From C-114 sp963745405 (lineage in GTDB: Bacteria; Chloroflexota; Limnocylindria; Limnocylindrales; CSP1-4): 64,000 bases of DNA. The notes beneath the pieces were generated by a model. The model made no database searches. It was not told where the DNA came from and was given only the letters and a program-made list of their open reading frames with translations. Positions within the stretch are counted from its first letter, which is position 1, and each line of letters opens with the position of its first letter. Made by a program: the position numbers and the translations under genes. Shown here piece by piece: positions 1 to 9,406 of this stretch. The DNA lies in assembly GCA_963745405.1 (NCBI GenBank), contig CAVUWY010000002.1, forward strand, positions 2,604,001 through 2,668,000. Direction: 5' to 3'.

Positions 1-2
1 CG

Positions 3-857
3 ATGCTCGCCAAGGCGATCGCGCGGAGCATCGGCTGCACGTTCCGGCGCATCCAGTTCACGCCCGACCTGCTGCCCAGCGACGTGACCGGCCTGTCGAT
101 CTTCAACCAGAAGACGCAGGAGTTCGAATTCCGACCGGGTCCGATCATGGCCCAGGTCGTGCTCGCCGACGAGATCAACCGGGCCACCCCGAAGACCCAG
201 TCGAGCCTCCTCGAGTGCATGGAGGAGCACCAGTCGACGGTCGACGGAACGACCTACCTCATGCCCGACCCGTTCCTCGTGATCGCCACCCAGAACCCGA
301 TCGAGTACGAAGGCACCTTCGCCCTGCCCGAGGCCCAGCTCGACCGCTTCATGCTCCGCATCCGGCTCGGCTATCCGCAGCCCATCGAGGAGATCGTCAT
401 CCTCGACGAGCAGAAGCGGACCCACCCGCTGGAGGAGATCGAGGTCGTCTGCAGCGTCGAGGAGCTCCGCGAGCTGCAGTCGGCGGTCCGCGAGGTGTAC
501 GTCGATTCGACCGTCAGCGACTACATCGTCCGGCTCGTCAACGGCAGCCGGACCCACCCCGACGTCTATCTCGGCGCCTCGCCCCGCGGGTCCCTGGCGC
601 TCTATCGAGCCGGCCAGGCGATGGCCGCTCTGCTCGGTCGCGACTATGTCATCCCCGACGACATCAAGGCCCTCGCCGAGCCGTGCCTCGCCCATCGCCT
701 CATCATCAAGACGAGCTCGACGATCCACGACGTCCAGCCGGCCCAGGTCGTTCGTGAGCTCCTCGAAACGACCCCGATCGACGGCATCAGGCCGCAGGGC
801 CGGGGCGGTGGTCCGCGCGAGATGGCCACCGCGGTGGCGACCGACACGGCCGAGTGA
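3..857 (+). CDS. MoxR-family AAA+ ATPase, 5' end cut off by the window
   Basis: MoxR ATPases are AAA+ chaperone-like proteins that usually act with DUF58/VWA partners on envelope or secreted targets. The visible 284 residues start just after where the Walker A loop should be, so the true start lies upstream of the window. Visible are Walker B LADEIN near residue 54, sensor 1 ATQNP near 97, the arginine-finger region LPEAQLDRF near 112, and a sensor 2 motif SPRG near 194, all typical of the family. The next gene encodes DUF58 and the one after it a membrane transglutaminase, the standard MoxR-DUF58-transglutaminase order. The exact client is not known. Identification is firm; only the N-terminus is missing. 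Confidence 0.95.
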   Translation: MLAKAIARSIGCTFRRIQFTPDLLPSDVTGLSIFNQKTQEFEFRPGPIMAQVVLADEINRATPKTQSSLLECMEEHQSTVDGTTYLMPDPFLVIATQNPIEYEGTFALPEAQLDRFMLRIRLGYPQPIEEIVILDEQKRTHPLEEIEVVCSVEELRELQSAVREVYVDSTVSDYIVRLVNGSRTHPDVYLGASPRGSLALYRAGQAMAALLGRDYVIPDDIKALAEPCLAHRLIIKTSSTIHDVQPAQVVRELLETTPIDGIRPQGRGGGPREMATAVATDTAE

Positions 858-910
858 CGGAGCACGTCGGAGGTCGGTGAGGATCGCGTGACGCGGATGG
901 ACGGCCCGCC

Positions 911-2290
911 ATGATCCGTCGGCTCCAGGCGCTCGTCGCCGCGGTCGTGCTCCTGGTCGCGGCGTTCGCGACCGGCCTGCCGTTCCTGTTCTATCTGCTC
1001 TATCTCGGCATCCTCATCGTCGGCGGGAGCTACGTCCTGACCCGTCTCGGCCTGACGGACCTCGAAGCGGGCTACGCCGTCAACCAGCTCCACGGGCGGG
1101 TCGGCGACACGCTCCGCCTGACGTATACGCTGCGCAACGCCGGCCGGCTGCCGAAGGTCTGGCTCGAGGTCCACAACCCGACGAACCTGCCCGGCGGGTT
1201 GGCCGGCCGGGCGCTGTCACTCGGTCCGCGCGGCGAGCGCTCGTGGGTCGCCAAGACGCCGCTCACTCGGCGCGGCCACTTCCGCATCGAGCCGCTCCAG
1301 ATCCGGACCGGCGATCCGTTCGGGTTGTTCGAGGCGTCGGCGGCGGTCGGCCAGGGCCTCTCGCTCATCGTCTACCCGCGTGTCGAGCGCCTGCCGCTGT
1401 GGCGCCTGCCCGCGGCGAGCATCGAGGGCAGCCACGCGGCGCCGGAGCGGACCCTCCAGACGACCCCGCTCGCGACGAGCGTTCGGCCGTATGCGCCAGG
1501 CGACAGCATGAACCGGATCCATTGGAAGTCGACGGCCCGCCATGGCGAGATCCAGGTCAAGGAGTTCGACCTCGAGCAGACATCGGACGCCTGGATCTTC
1601 CTCGACCTCGAGCGGCGGGTGCAGCGTGGCAAGGGCGATGAGTCCACGGTCGAGGTGGCGGTCCGCGCGGCCGCCTCGATCGCCGACCGGGCACTCCTCG
1701 AGAACCGCGCGGTCGGGCTGACGACCATCGGCCACCGGACGGCCGTCCTGCCTGCCGACCGTGGCGGCCGCCAGCACCTCAAGATCATGCAACTGCTCGC
1801 CGCCGTGGACGGTGACGGGGCGACGCCCCTGTCGGAGGCGCTCATAGCCGGGCTGCCGCGACTCCGTCGGGGGATGACCGCGGTCGTCATCACGTCGTCG
1901 CTCGATCGGACCTGGATCCGACCGCTCGTCGCGCTGCGGACTCGTGGCGTCGCTTGTGTCGCGGTCGTCCTCGACGGTCCGGCCTACGGTCGGGCCACCG
2001 ACCCTGGTGCGTCGGCGTCGTCGGCGGTGACGACCGCTGCCGGGAAGTCCGGCGACGGGGTCGCCGCGACCAAGCGCATGGCGGCGACCGCAGCAGGCGG
2101 GGCAGCGGGACGAGCGACGACGGCGACGATGGCGCCGACGGCGCTCGGCGCGGCAGGCACGACCGGGGCCAGGCCGGTCCCGACCCCCGAGCAGGAGGCA
2201 CGTGCCCTGCGCCATGCCCTCGCCGAGTACGAGCTGCCCGTCCACTGGCTGACCCCTGGCCGGCCGCTCGCGGAGGCCCTCGCCGGATGA
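911..2290 (+). CDS. DUF58 domain membrane protein
   Basis: A 459-residue protein with a hydrophobic N-terminus of two membrane spans (about residues 7-45), a beta-rich middle, and the DUF58 signature around residues 191-215 (RPYAPGDSMNRIHWKSTAR). DUF58 proteins are VWA-like partners of MoxR ATPases. The region around residues 355-430 is an alanine/threonine-rich low-complexity insertion that ordinary DUF58 proteins lack; its role is unclear. The gene follows the MoxR ATPase by about 50 bases. Its stop codon overlaps the start of the transglutaminase gene (ATGA), so the three genes look like one operon. Confidence 0.93.
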   Translation: MIRRLQALVAAVVLLVAAFATGLPFLFYLLYLGILIVGGSYVLTRLGLTDLEAGYAVNQLHGRVGDTLRLTYTLRNAGRLPKVWLEVHNPTNLPGGLAGRALSLGPRGERSWVAKTPLTRRGHFRIEPLQIRTGDPFGLFEASAAVGQGLSLIVYPRVERLPLWRLPAASIEGSHAAPERTLQTTPLATSVRPYAPGDSMNRIHWKSTARHGEIQVKEFDLEQTSDAWIFLDLERRVQRGKGDESTVEVAVRAAASIADRALLENRAVGLTTIGHRTAVLPADRGGRQHLKIMQLLAAVDGDGATPLSEALIAGLPRLRRGMTAVVITSSLDRTWIRPLVALRTRGVACVAVVLDGPAYGRATDPGASASSAVTTAAGKSGDGVAATKRMAATAAGGAAGRATTATMAPTALGAAGTTGARPVPTPEQEARALRHALAEYELPVHWLTPGRPLAEALAG

Positions 2291-4686
2291 GCGCGCCTAC
2301 CCCCGGCCACGACATGCCGGCCATGCCGATCTCGCCGTTCATCCCGCCGGCCGATCGGCCGAAGCGGACCGAGCCGTCGCGGCTCCGGCGGATCCCCCTC
2401 GCGCCCGCCGAGGGCTGGCTGACGATCCTCCTCATCGTCCTGCTCGTGATGCCCATCGCCTGGTCGATCTCGGACGCCCGCTACGTCCTCGGGCGGGGCG
2501 ACCTCACGGCGTTCCTGCCGCTGGCCGCCCTCTTCGGGGTCTCGTGGGGCATGCTCGGCGCGAAAGTCGGCTGGGGGCGCTGGCGGACCCACCTGCTCGG
2601 GGCCGTCATCGCGGCCCTCATCGTGCCCATCCTCGTCGGGACGACGCTCGTCACCGGCGCGGCGGACATCGGGGCGCTGTTCAAGGCGACCGCCAATTCG
2701 ACGGTCAACGCGATCCTCGACCTCGCCGTCCGGCAGCGCAGCGTGACGTCCGAATATGGCCACTACCTGCTCGTCCTCGGGTTCATCGTCTGGGGGACTG
2801 CCCAGTTCGCTGGCTACGCGACACTCGGCCATCGTCGGCCGCTCGGGGCGGTCTTCGTCACCGGTCTCGTCCTCCTCACCAACATGGCCATCACCCGGAA
2901 CGACCAGCTGTCACTGCTCGTCCTGTTCAGCCTGGCCGCGCTGCTCCTCCTCGTCCGGCTCCACGCCGACGAGGAACGTCTGAGCTGGCTCCATCGGCGG
3001 ATCGGCGATCCGGCCGCGGTCACCGGCCTCTATCTCCGGGGCGGCTCCGCGTTCGTCGCCATCGCGGTCGTCGGCGCGCTCGTGTTGACGACGACGGCCG
3101 CCTCGGCGCCCCTGGCCGCGGCGTTCTCCGGACTCGACGATCAGCTCGTCAACGTCGGCCAGCAGTTCGAGCGCTTCCTGCCCGTCGGCGGCCCGGGTAC
3201 GAGGATCACCGGGGTGTCCTTCGGGCCGAACGCCCTCATCACCGGGCAGTGGAACAACAACACGACCGAGGCGCTCGAGATCGACGTCCCGCCAGGCGAC
3301 ACGACGTCCTACTACTGGCGGGCCTACACCTACGACAAGTTCAACCAGAACGCGTGGTCCATCTCCGAGGACCTCCCGGTCGACAGGGCGGCCAACCAGC
3401 CGATCCTCGATGGGACCGGGGATGCCATCCCGTCGCCGGATCTCCGCAAGTCGCTCACGTTCCAGGTGCGGAACATCGACTACCACGGCGACGCAGTGTT
3501 CGTACCGGATGCGCCGGCCACCGTGTCGGTCGATACGAAGCTCAGCGTGATCGGGCCGAACCGCTACTTCGGCGGCCTCACGGCCGGCGACTGGAAGTCG
3601 TACGAGGCGACCGCACTCGTCCCGGCCATCTCGAAGGACGGCTCCACCGGCTGGACGGAGAACGAGCTGCGGGTGGCAGGCACCGACTATCCGCAGGCGG
3701 TCAGGGAGCTGTACCTCGCGAAACCGCCGGAGGGGACCATCGGGCCGGAATCGCAGAAGCTCCTCGCCCGGATCGTGGCGGCCGCCGGCCCGGTCAAGGA
3801 TCCCTACGACGTGGCGCTGGCGGCCGACCACATCCTCCAGAACTCGAGCGAATTCCACTACGACACGAACATCACGGACCTCGTCGACGGGCCGTGCAAG
3901 AACCTGAGCTCGGTCGAGTGCTTCGCCACGTACAAGCGCGGCTACTGCCAGTACTACGCGACGACGATGGCGTTGCTGCTTCGCGCCGACGGCATCCCGG
4001 CCCGCTTCGTCCAGGGCTGGCTGCCGGGGACGCGCGACCCGAAGACCGGCATCGAGCCGATCCTCTTCAGCAACTCCCACGCCTGGGTCGAGGTGTATTT
4101 CCCCGGCTTCGGCTGGTATCCCTTCGACCCGACGGCGCCCGGTGGCATCCAGCCGGCTCAGCTGCCGCTCGGCCCGATCGTCTCCCCCAAGCCGTCCGCC
4201 TCGACCCGGCCCCGCGCGAGCGGCGACAGCGGCGCCGACCGCACGATCCGTCCCGGCGCGGGCGCCGGATCGACGACGACGCCGCGCCCGGGCGGCCCCT
4301 CGCCGGCCGGACTCATCGTCGTGGCCGCCCTCCTGCTCATCGCCGTCAGCGGGCTCGCCTTCCTCGCCTACCGGCGTGGTCCACGGGGCCCGACCCATCC
4401 GGAGACCGCCTGGCGCGGCGTCGTCGGCCTGGCCAGCCGGTTCGGCTGGGCTCCCCGGGCCAACCAGACGCCGTTCGAATATGCCGGCGCGCTGAGCGAG
4501 GTGATCCCGGTCGCCCGGCCCGACCTCTACACGGTCGCGACCGCCCGGGTCGAGGTGGTCTACGGCCGGCACTCCCTCGACGCGGACCGGCTCGCGCGCG
4601 TCCGGCAGGCGCAACGCCGCCTGCGGGTGACCCTGCTGCGCCTCATCGTCCGACGGCCGACCCGCCCGCGCATCCGCATCCGCTGA
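2287..4686 (+). CDS. TgpA-type membrane transglutaminase-like protein with C-terminal DUF4129
   Basis: A 799-residue membrane protein. The N-terminal 270 residues hold several hydrophobic spans. A periplasmic or extracellular part follows with a transglutaminase core whose Cys-His-Asp triad is visible as C554 (RGYCQYYATTMA), H598 (NSHAWVEV) and D614 (YPFDPTAPGG). A Pro/Gly/Thr-rich linker, a last membrane span near 675-698 and a DUF4129-like cytoplasmic tail (TPFEYAGAL onward) complete the TgpA architecture. TgpA-like proteins are thought to process or crosslink envelope proteins; the substrate is unknown. The start was set at the ATG overlapping the DUF58 stop, because the open frame upstream of it is out-of-frame DUF58 sequence. 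Confidence 0.93.
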   Translation: MSAPTPGHDMPAMPISPFIPPADRPKRTEPSRLRRIPLAPAEGWLTILLIVLLVMPIAWSISDARYVLGRGDLTAFLPLAALFGVSWGMLGAKVGWGRWRTHLLGAVIAALIVPILVGTTLVTGAADIGALFKATANSTVNAILDLAVRQRSVTSEYGHYLLVLGFIVWGTAQFAGYATLGHRRPLGAVFVTGLVLLTNMAITRNDQLSLLVLFSLAALLLLVRLHADEERLSWLHRRIGDPAAVTGLYLRGGSAFVAIAVVGALVLTTTAASAPLAAAFSGLDDQLVNVGQQFERFLPVGGPGTRITGVSFGPNALITGQWNNNTTEALEIDVPPGDTTSYYWRAYTYDKFNQNAWSISEDLPVDRAANQPILDGTGDAIPSPDLRKSLTFQVRNIDYHGDAVFVPDAPATVSVDTKLSVIGPNRYFGGLTAGDWKSYEATALVPAISKDGSTGWTENELRVAGTDYPQAVRELYLAKPPEGTIGPESQKLLARIVAAAGPVKDPYDVALAADHILQNSSEFHYDTNITDLVDGPCKNLSSVECFATYKRGYCQYYATTMALLLRADGIPARFVQGWLPGTRDPKTGIEPILFSNSHAWVEVYFPGFGWYPFDPTAPGGIQPAQLPLGPIVSPKPSASTRPRASGDSGADRTIRPGAGAGSTTTPRPGGPSPAGLIVVAALLLIAVSGLAFLAYRRGPRGPTHPETAWRGVVGLASRFGWAPRANQTPFEYAGALSEVIPVARPDLYTVATARVEVVYGRHSLDADRLARVRQAQRRLRVTLLRLIVRRPTRPRIRIR

Positions 4687-4693
4687 GGCGGCC

Positions 4694-6337
4694 GTGGGAT
4701 CGATCGCCGAGACCCCCGAGTGGGTCGCCCTCGAGCGCCACGCCGCCGAGCTCCGGGCGGCACAGCTGCGCGACCTCTTCGCCGCCGACCCGGGTCGGGC
4801 CGCGCGCTTCGCCGTCGAGGCGGCCGGTCTCTTCCTGGACTACTCCAAGAACCGCCTGACCGACGAGACGCTGCGCCTCCTGGTGGCCCTGGCCGAGGCG
4901 GCCGGCCTGCGGGACCGCATCGAGGCGATGTTCCGCGGCGATCGCATCAACACGACCGAAGACCGGCCGGTCCTCCACGTGGCCCTCCGGGCCCCGGAGG
5001 GCAGCCACATCCTCGTCGACGGTCACGACGTCGTTCCGGACGTCCATGCCGTCCTCGGCCGGATGGCCGACTTCAGCGATCGCGTCAGATCGGGGGCATG
5101 GGTCGGCGCGACCGGCCGGCCGATCCGCTCGATCGTCAACATCGGGATCGGCGGGTCGGACCTGGGGCCGGCCATGGCCCACGACGCGCTCCGCTGGTAC
5201 GGCGACCGGGACCTCGACGTCCGCTTCGTCTCCAACGTCGACGGCACGGACCTCTTCGAGGCGACCCGCGACCTCGACCCGGCCCAGACCCTGTTCATCG
5301 TCTGCAGCAAGACGTTCACCACGCTCGAGACGCTGACGAACGCGACGTCGGCCCGGCGCTGGCTCCTCGACGGCCTCGGCGGCGATCCTGCTGCGGTGGC
5401 CCGTCACTTCGTCGCGGTCTCAACCAACGAGGCCGAGGTGCGAGCCTTCGGCATCGATCCGGCCAACATGTTCGGCTTCTGGGACTGGGTCGGCGGCCGC
5501 TACAGCTACGACTCGGCGATCGGGCTGTCGCTCATGATCGCCATCGGGCCGGAACGGTTCCACGAGATGCTGGCCGGCTTCCACGCCGTCGACGAGCACT
5601 TCCGGACCGCGCCGTTCGAGCGCAATGTGCCGGTGATCCTCGGTCTCATCGGCCTCTGGTACAACGACTTCTTCGGGGCCCAGACCCAGGCGATCCTGCC
5701 GTACAGCCAGTATCTCGGCCGCTTCCCGGCCTACCTGCAGCAGCTCGACATGGAGAGCAACGGCAAGTCGGTCGACCGGGCGGGCGATCCGGTCGGCGTC
5801 GATACCGGTCCGGTCGTGTGGGGTACGCCCGGCACGAACGGCCAGCACGCCTACTACCAGCTCATCCACCAGGGCACCCGGCTCATCCCGGCCGACTTCA
5901 TCGGCTTCGTCCACGCGTCCGAGGAGGTCGGCGGGCCGACCGGTGGCCACCAGGACCTGCTGATGGCCAACTTCTTCGCCCAGACCGAGGCGCTCGCCTT
6001 TGGGAAGACAAGCGCCGAGGTGGTGGCCGAGGGTGTCCCGCCGGCCCAGGTGGCACATCGCACGTTCGCCGGCAACCATCCGACGAACACCATCCTCGCC
6101 GACCGGCTCGATCCGCGGACGCTCGGGGCCCTCGTCGCGCTCTACGAGCACAAGGTCTTCACCCAGGGCACGATCTGGGGCATCGACTCGTTCGACCAGT
6201 GGGGGGTCGAGCTCGGCAAGAAGCTCGCGACCCGGATCTCGCCCGAGCTGGTCGCAGCGGAAGCCCCGGACCTCGCCCACGACTCTTCGACTGACGCCTT
6301 GATCCGTCGCTACCGGCGAGGCCGCGGTCGAGCCTGA
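4694..6337 (+). CDS. pgi: Glucose-6-phosphate isomerase
   Basis: This enzyme interconverts glucose 6-phosphate and fructose 6-phosphate in glycolysis and gluconeogenesis, in the cytosol. The 547-residue protein is close to the usual length for the large bacterial form. Visible family motifs include IGIGGSDLGPAMA, SKTFTTLETLTNA, the catalytic glutamate E354 in LDMESNGKSVD, the histidine H385 in GTNGQHAYYQLIHQG, and the C-terminal lysine segment GVELGKKLA. The GTG start is only 7 bases after the preceding stop and has a GAGG ribosome site, so it may be cotranscribed with the membrane transglutaminase gene although the functions differ. Confidence 0.97.
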   Translation: MGSIAETPEWVALERHAAELRAAQLRDLFAADPGRAARFAVEAAGLFLDYSKNRLTDETLRLLVALAEAAGLRDRIEAMFRGDRINTTEDRPVLHVALRAPEGSHILVDGHDVVPDVHAVLGRMADFSDRVRSGAWVGATGRPIRSIVNIGIGGSDLGPAMAHDALRWYGDRDLDVRFVSNVDGTDLFEATRDLDPAQTLFIVCSKTFTTLETLTNATSARRWLLDGLGGDPAAVARHFVAVSTNEAEVRAFGIDPANMFGFWDWVGGRYSYDSAIGLSLMIAIGPERFHEMLAGFHAVDEHFRTAPFERNVPVILGLIGLWYNDFFGAQTQAILPYSQYLGRFPAYLQQLDMESNGKSVDRAGDPVGVDTGPVVWGTPGTNGQHAYYQLIHQGTRLIPADFIGFVHASEEVGGPTGGHQDLLMANFFAQTEALAFGKTSAEVVAEGVPPAQVAHRTFAGNHPTNTILADRLDPRTLGALVALYEHKVFTQGTIWGIDSFDQWGVELGKKLATRISPELVAAEAPDLAHDSSTDALIRRYRRGRGRA

Positions 6338-6437
6338 CCCGATCCGTCCCGGACACCACGCGGTCCGTCCGCGATCCGTCGTCGCGCCCCCCGCCCACAT
6401 CTCCGGTGCGCCGCTGCAACGGTTTCGACCCGTCCGA

Positions 6438-6530
6438 TGGTACCGATGGGGGAGGCGACGCAGTACTTTAGTACCAGGCGCGCCGGTCTCCTCCGGACCG
6501 CCGGCGGAGCAGGCGGCGATGAGCATCGCC
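6438..6530 (+). promoter_or_regulatory. Structured 5' leader with competing inverted repeats
   Basis: The 212-base gap before the small membrane protein gene holds several inverted repeats. TGGTAC (6438-6443) can pair with GTACCA (6471-6476), while GTACT-TT-AGTAC (6463-6474) can form its own hairpin using overlapping bases, so the two folds exclude each other. Downstream lie CGGTC/GACCG (6484-6500) and GGCGATG-AG-CATCGCC (6515-6530), which end 20 bases before the start codon. This is a candidate cis-regulatory RNA or a set of protein-binding dyads. It does not match any riboswitch consensus I know. Confidence 0.4.
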
Positions 6531-6549
6531 CGGTCCCGAGGAAGCGTCG

Positions 6550-6933
6550 ATGCAGGTGGCGATGGATCCGGCGAGGCAGGCCCCGACTCTGGCCGCCGGC
6601 GCCCGGTCCACATCGGCCCCCGTCGTTCGTCTTCGCCTCGCGGCCCTGCTCGCGGCCCAGCTCTTCGATTACGCCACGTTCACCCTCATGGTGGAACGCC
6701 ACGGCATCGCGGCCGAGGCGAATCCGATCGTCGCCAATGGCTTCGCCTCGTTCGGCCTCCCGATGGTCGCCATCGCCAAACTGGCCCTGGTCGTCCTGGT
6801 CGGGGCGGTGATCGTCCTCCTTGGCCGCGGCGGGCCGCGCCACCCGGCGACGCCGCGCCTGGCGGGCCTCGTCGCGGTCCTCGCCGTCGGCGCCGGGCTC
6901 GTCGGCGGCCTCTCGAACATCCTTCCCCACTGA
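6550..6933 (+). CDS. Small membrane protein, DUF5658-like
   Basis: A 127-residue protein with about three hydrophobic segments (about residues 31-47, 72-95 and 103-122). The segment FDYATFTLMVERHGIAAEANPIV resembles the D-x-x-T-T...G-x-x-E-x-NP pattern of DUF5658-type membrane proteins, whose function is unknown. A GAGGAAG ribosome site sits 5-6 bases before the ATG, which supports this start; a second in-frame ATG follows five codons later. It stands alone behind the structured leader and runs into the convergent phosphatase gene. Confidence 0.75.
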   Translation: MQVAMDPARQAPTLAAGARSTSAPVVRLRLAALLAAQLFDYATFTLMVERHGIAAEANPIVANGFASFGLPMVAIAKLALVVLVGAVIVLLGRGGPRHPATPRLAGLVAVLAVGAGLVGGLSNILPH

Positions 6934-6937
6934 CGAG

Positions 6938-6952
6938 ACCGCCCGCGGCGGT
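6938..6952. terminator. Bidirectional hairpin between convergent genes
   Basis: A perfect six-base-pair GC stem, ACCGCC-CGC-GGCGGT, lies between the stop codons of the small membrane protein and the histidine phosphatase gene. There is no U-tract on either side, as is common in very GC-rich genomes. Confidence 0.5.
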
Positions 6953-6966
6953 GGGCGCCCGATCGG

Positions 6967-7803
6967 TCAGAGCGCCCCGCCGCGCTCCTTCCCGCTCCCG
7001 GCCGTCGCCTCGATCGGATCGGCCGCCTCGAGCACGGCGAGGTGGTCGACGAGGTTGTGGGCGCGCAGCAGCGCCCGGCCGCCTCGCAACTCGACGACGG
7101 TGATCCCGCAGAGGGCGAACGGGAAGGACCAGAAGCGGTCGAGCGGCAGGTCGAGGAGGGTCAGCAGGACGACCTTGAAGATGCCGTCGTGGGCGACGAG
7201 CAGCGTCCAGGGAGTGGCCGCCGCGTCCGTCCGATCGTAGCCGTCGACGAGCGGCCGCCGCAGCCCGTGGGGCTCGGGCTCTCCGGCGGCTCGGAGGCCC
7301 GCGACGACGCGGTCGAGGCCGGTCCGGGCGCGCCCGGCGGCATCGACGACCCGCTCCCCGCCCGGCGCCTGGGCGGACGTGGCGTCCCGCCGCCAGGCGA
7401 GGAGTCGATCGAGATCGTCGGCCTCGATCTCGGACCGCGTCCGGCCCTCCCACGAACCCTGCGAGATCTCGGTCAGAGCCGGCTCGGCCCGGATCGGCAC
7501 CGGGCCGCCCCTCGCGCCGATCGCCGCGCCGACCGCCGCAGCCGTCGCAGCCGCGCGGCGGAGTGGCGAATGGGCGATCTCGACCGGCGCCGTGGGCGGC
7601 ATCGGCAGGCCAGGGGACCGGCCGGGGAAGGCGAGCCGCTCGGCGGCGAGCGCGGCCTGGCGCTCGCCACGCGGCGACAGCGGCGGGTCAGCACGACCCT
7701 GGAAGCGGCCCTCGACGATGAAGGTGGATTCGCCGTGCCGGAGGAGCACGATCGAGGCCGTCAGGTCCGCCGGCAGGAGCGGCGGTCCGCCGGCTCCGCT
7801 CAT
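6967..7803 (-). CDS. Histidine phosphatase family protein, candidate phosphoserine phosphatase
   Basis: A 278-residue member of the histidine phosphatase (phosphoglycerate mutase-like) superfamily. The phosphoacceptor motif is RHGES with H23. The acid residue segment is LTEISQGSWEGR, and the second histidine is H205 in LLVAHDG. The start was placed at the ATG four bases after the serA stop rather than further upstream, because the longer frame would run into serA. It is the last gene of an aminotransferase-serA-phosphatase run. Histidine-type phosphoserine phosphatases exist (for example in Hydrogenobacter), so it may do the last step of serine synthesis. The substrate cannot be read from the motifs; a broad sugar-phosphate phosphatase is the alternative. 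Confidence 0.85.
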   Translation of the reverse strand: MSGAGGPPLLPADLTASIVLLRHGESTFIVEGRFQGRADPPLSPRGERQAALAAERLAFPGRSPGLPMPPTAPVEIAHSPLRRAAATAAAVGAAIGARGGPVPIRAEPALTEISQGSWEGRTRSEIEADDLDRLLAWRRDATSAQAPGGERVVDAAGRARTGLDRVVAGLRAAGEPEPHGLRRPLVDGYDRTDAAATPWTLLVAHDGIFKVVLLTLLDLPLDRFWSFPFALCGITVVELRGGRALLRAHNLVDHLAVLEAADPIEATAGSGKERGGAL

Positions 7804-7807
7804 GACC

Positions 7808-9406
7808 TCAGCGCTCCGCTCCAAGGCGGATCGACCACAGCTCGAGGACACCGTCGCTCGCCCGGATCGCCTCGGCGACCCGATCGGGCAGGTCGTCGTC
7901 GAGGGCGAGGATCATGAGGGCGTCCTGGCGGGGCCCGGAGCGGGCGAGGTGCATCGCGCTGATATTCACGTCGGCTTCGCCGAGGATGAGCCCGATCCGG
8001 CCGACCGTGCCGGGCCGGTCGTGGTGGTGGGTGACGATCATCGCCGGGGCCGGGGCCATGTCGAGCCGGTAGGCGTTGAGGCGGGTGAACCGGGACTCGC
8101 CACCGGCGACGGTCCCGCCGACCGTGGTGGTCACGCCGCCGGCCTCGCCGGACACAGTCAACTGCGACGAGAAGGCCCCGGCATCGGGCGTCTTGCGCTC
8201 GACGACGGTGATGCCACGGGCCCGGGCCAGGGCGGCCGCGTTGACGAGGTTGACCCGCTCGGTCGTGACGTTCTCGAGGAGACCGCGCAGGACCGCCGCG
8301 GTCAGCGGGGCGGCATCGTGCTCGGCGAGCTCGCCGGCCACTTCCAGGGTGATGGAGCGGACCCCGGTCCGCGAGAACTGGGCGAAGAACCGCCCGAGGT
8401 CTTCGCCGAGGGCGAGGTACGGGGCGATCGCCCGGGCGGTCTCGGGCGTCATGAGCGGGGCGTTGACGGCGTAGCGAGCCGGCCGCCCGTCGAGGACGTC
8501 GACGATCTGGGCGGCGACCTCCTCGGCGACCCGGACCTGGGCCTCGGCCGTCGACGCGCCGAGGTGCGGGGTGAGGAGCGTGTTCGGCGCGTCGAGGAGC
8601 GGCGAGCGCGGGTTGGCGCCGAACGGCGGCTCGTGCTCGTACACGTCGATGGCCGCGCCGGCGATCGTCCCGTCACGCAGCGCGTCGGCGAGGGCGGCTT
8701 CGTCGACGATCCCGCCCCGGGCGACGTTGAGGAGCAGCGCGGTCGGCTTCATCAGAGCCAGCTGGCGGGCGCCGATGAGACCGCGTGTCGCCCGATTAAG
8801 GGGCACGTGGACCGACACCACGTCGGAAGTACGGAGCAGATCGGGGACGTCGACTAGCGAGATCGCGTGGAGGGCGGCCTGCTCGGCCGATACGTACGGA
8901 TCGTGGCCGAGGACGGTCATCTCCATGGCCCGGGCCCGGTCGGCGATGGCGATGCCGATCTTGCCGAGGCCGACGATGCCGAGCGTCTTGCCGCGGAGCT
9001 CGACCCCCGTCAGCCGGCTCCGGGCGCTCCAGTCGGCTGCCCGCATCGCGGCGTCGCCGGCCGCGATCCGCCTGGCAAGTGCGTAGAGCAATGCGAGGGT
9101 GTGCTCGGCCGCCGCGATCGTGTTGCCGGTCGGGGCGTTGACGACGACGATGCCGGCCCGGGTGGCCGCCTCCAGGTCGACGTTGTCGACGCCGACCCCG
9201 GCCCGGCCGATGACGACGAGCCGACTGCCCGCGGCGATGAGCTCGGCATCGGCCTGGACCTGGCTGCGGACGACGAGCGCGTCGTAGTCGCCCACGATCG
9301 CGCAGAGCGCCTCGCGCGACAGGCCGATCCGCTCGTCGACCTCGTGGTGGGCCCGGAGGAGCTGGAGGCCCTCGCCGGCCAGCGACTCGGCGACGAGGAC
9401 CTTCAC
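7808..9406 (-). CDS. serA: D-3-phosphoglycerate dehydrogenase
   Basis: Oxidises 3-phosphoglycerate to 3-phosphohydroxypyruvate with NAD, the first step of phosphorylated serine synthesis. At 532 residues it is the long form. The order is substrate and NAD-binding domains (Rossmann loop GLGKIG at 146-151, catalytic R230 in NVARGGIVDE, E259, H281 in LTPHLGAST), an intervening ASB domain about 320-445, and a C-terminal ACT domain about 450-532 (DRPGTVGRIGLILGEADVNI) that usually senses serine. Its start overlaps the aminotransferase stop by 4 bases and its stop lies 4 bases before the phosphatase start, so translation is probably coupled. Confidence 0.96.
   Translation of the reverse strand: MKVLVAESLAGEGLQLLRAHHEVDERIGLSREALCAIVGDYDALVVRSQVQADAELIAAGSRLVVIGRAGVGVDNVDLEAATRAGIVVVNAPTGNTIAAAEHTLALLYALARRIAAGDAAMRAADWSARSRLTGVELRGKTLGIVGLGKIGIAIADRARAMEMTVLGHDPYVSAEQAALHAISLVDVPDLLRTSDVVSVHVPLNRATRGLIGARQLALMKPTALLLNVARGGIVDEAALADALRDGTIAGAAIDVYEHEPPFGANPRSPLLDAPNTLLTPHLGASTAEAQVRVAEEVAAQIVDVLDGRPARYAVNAPLMTPETARAIAPYLALGEDLGRFFAQFSRTGVRSITLEVAGELAEHDAAPLTAAVLRGLLENVTTERVNLVNAAALARARGITVVERKTPDAGAFSSQLTVSGEAGGVTTTVGGTVAGGESRFTRLNAYRLDMAPAPAMIVTHHHDRPGTVGRIGLILGEADVNISAMHLARSGPRQDALMILALDDDLPDRVAEAIRASDGVLELWSIRLGAER

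Noticed and set aside
2544..4859. A 771-codon plus-strand frame in the second frame of the transglutaminase gene
   Set aside because: Arg/Pro-rich shadow frame; the catalytic triad is in the other frame.
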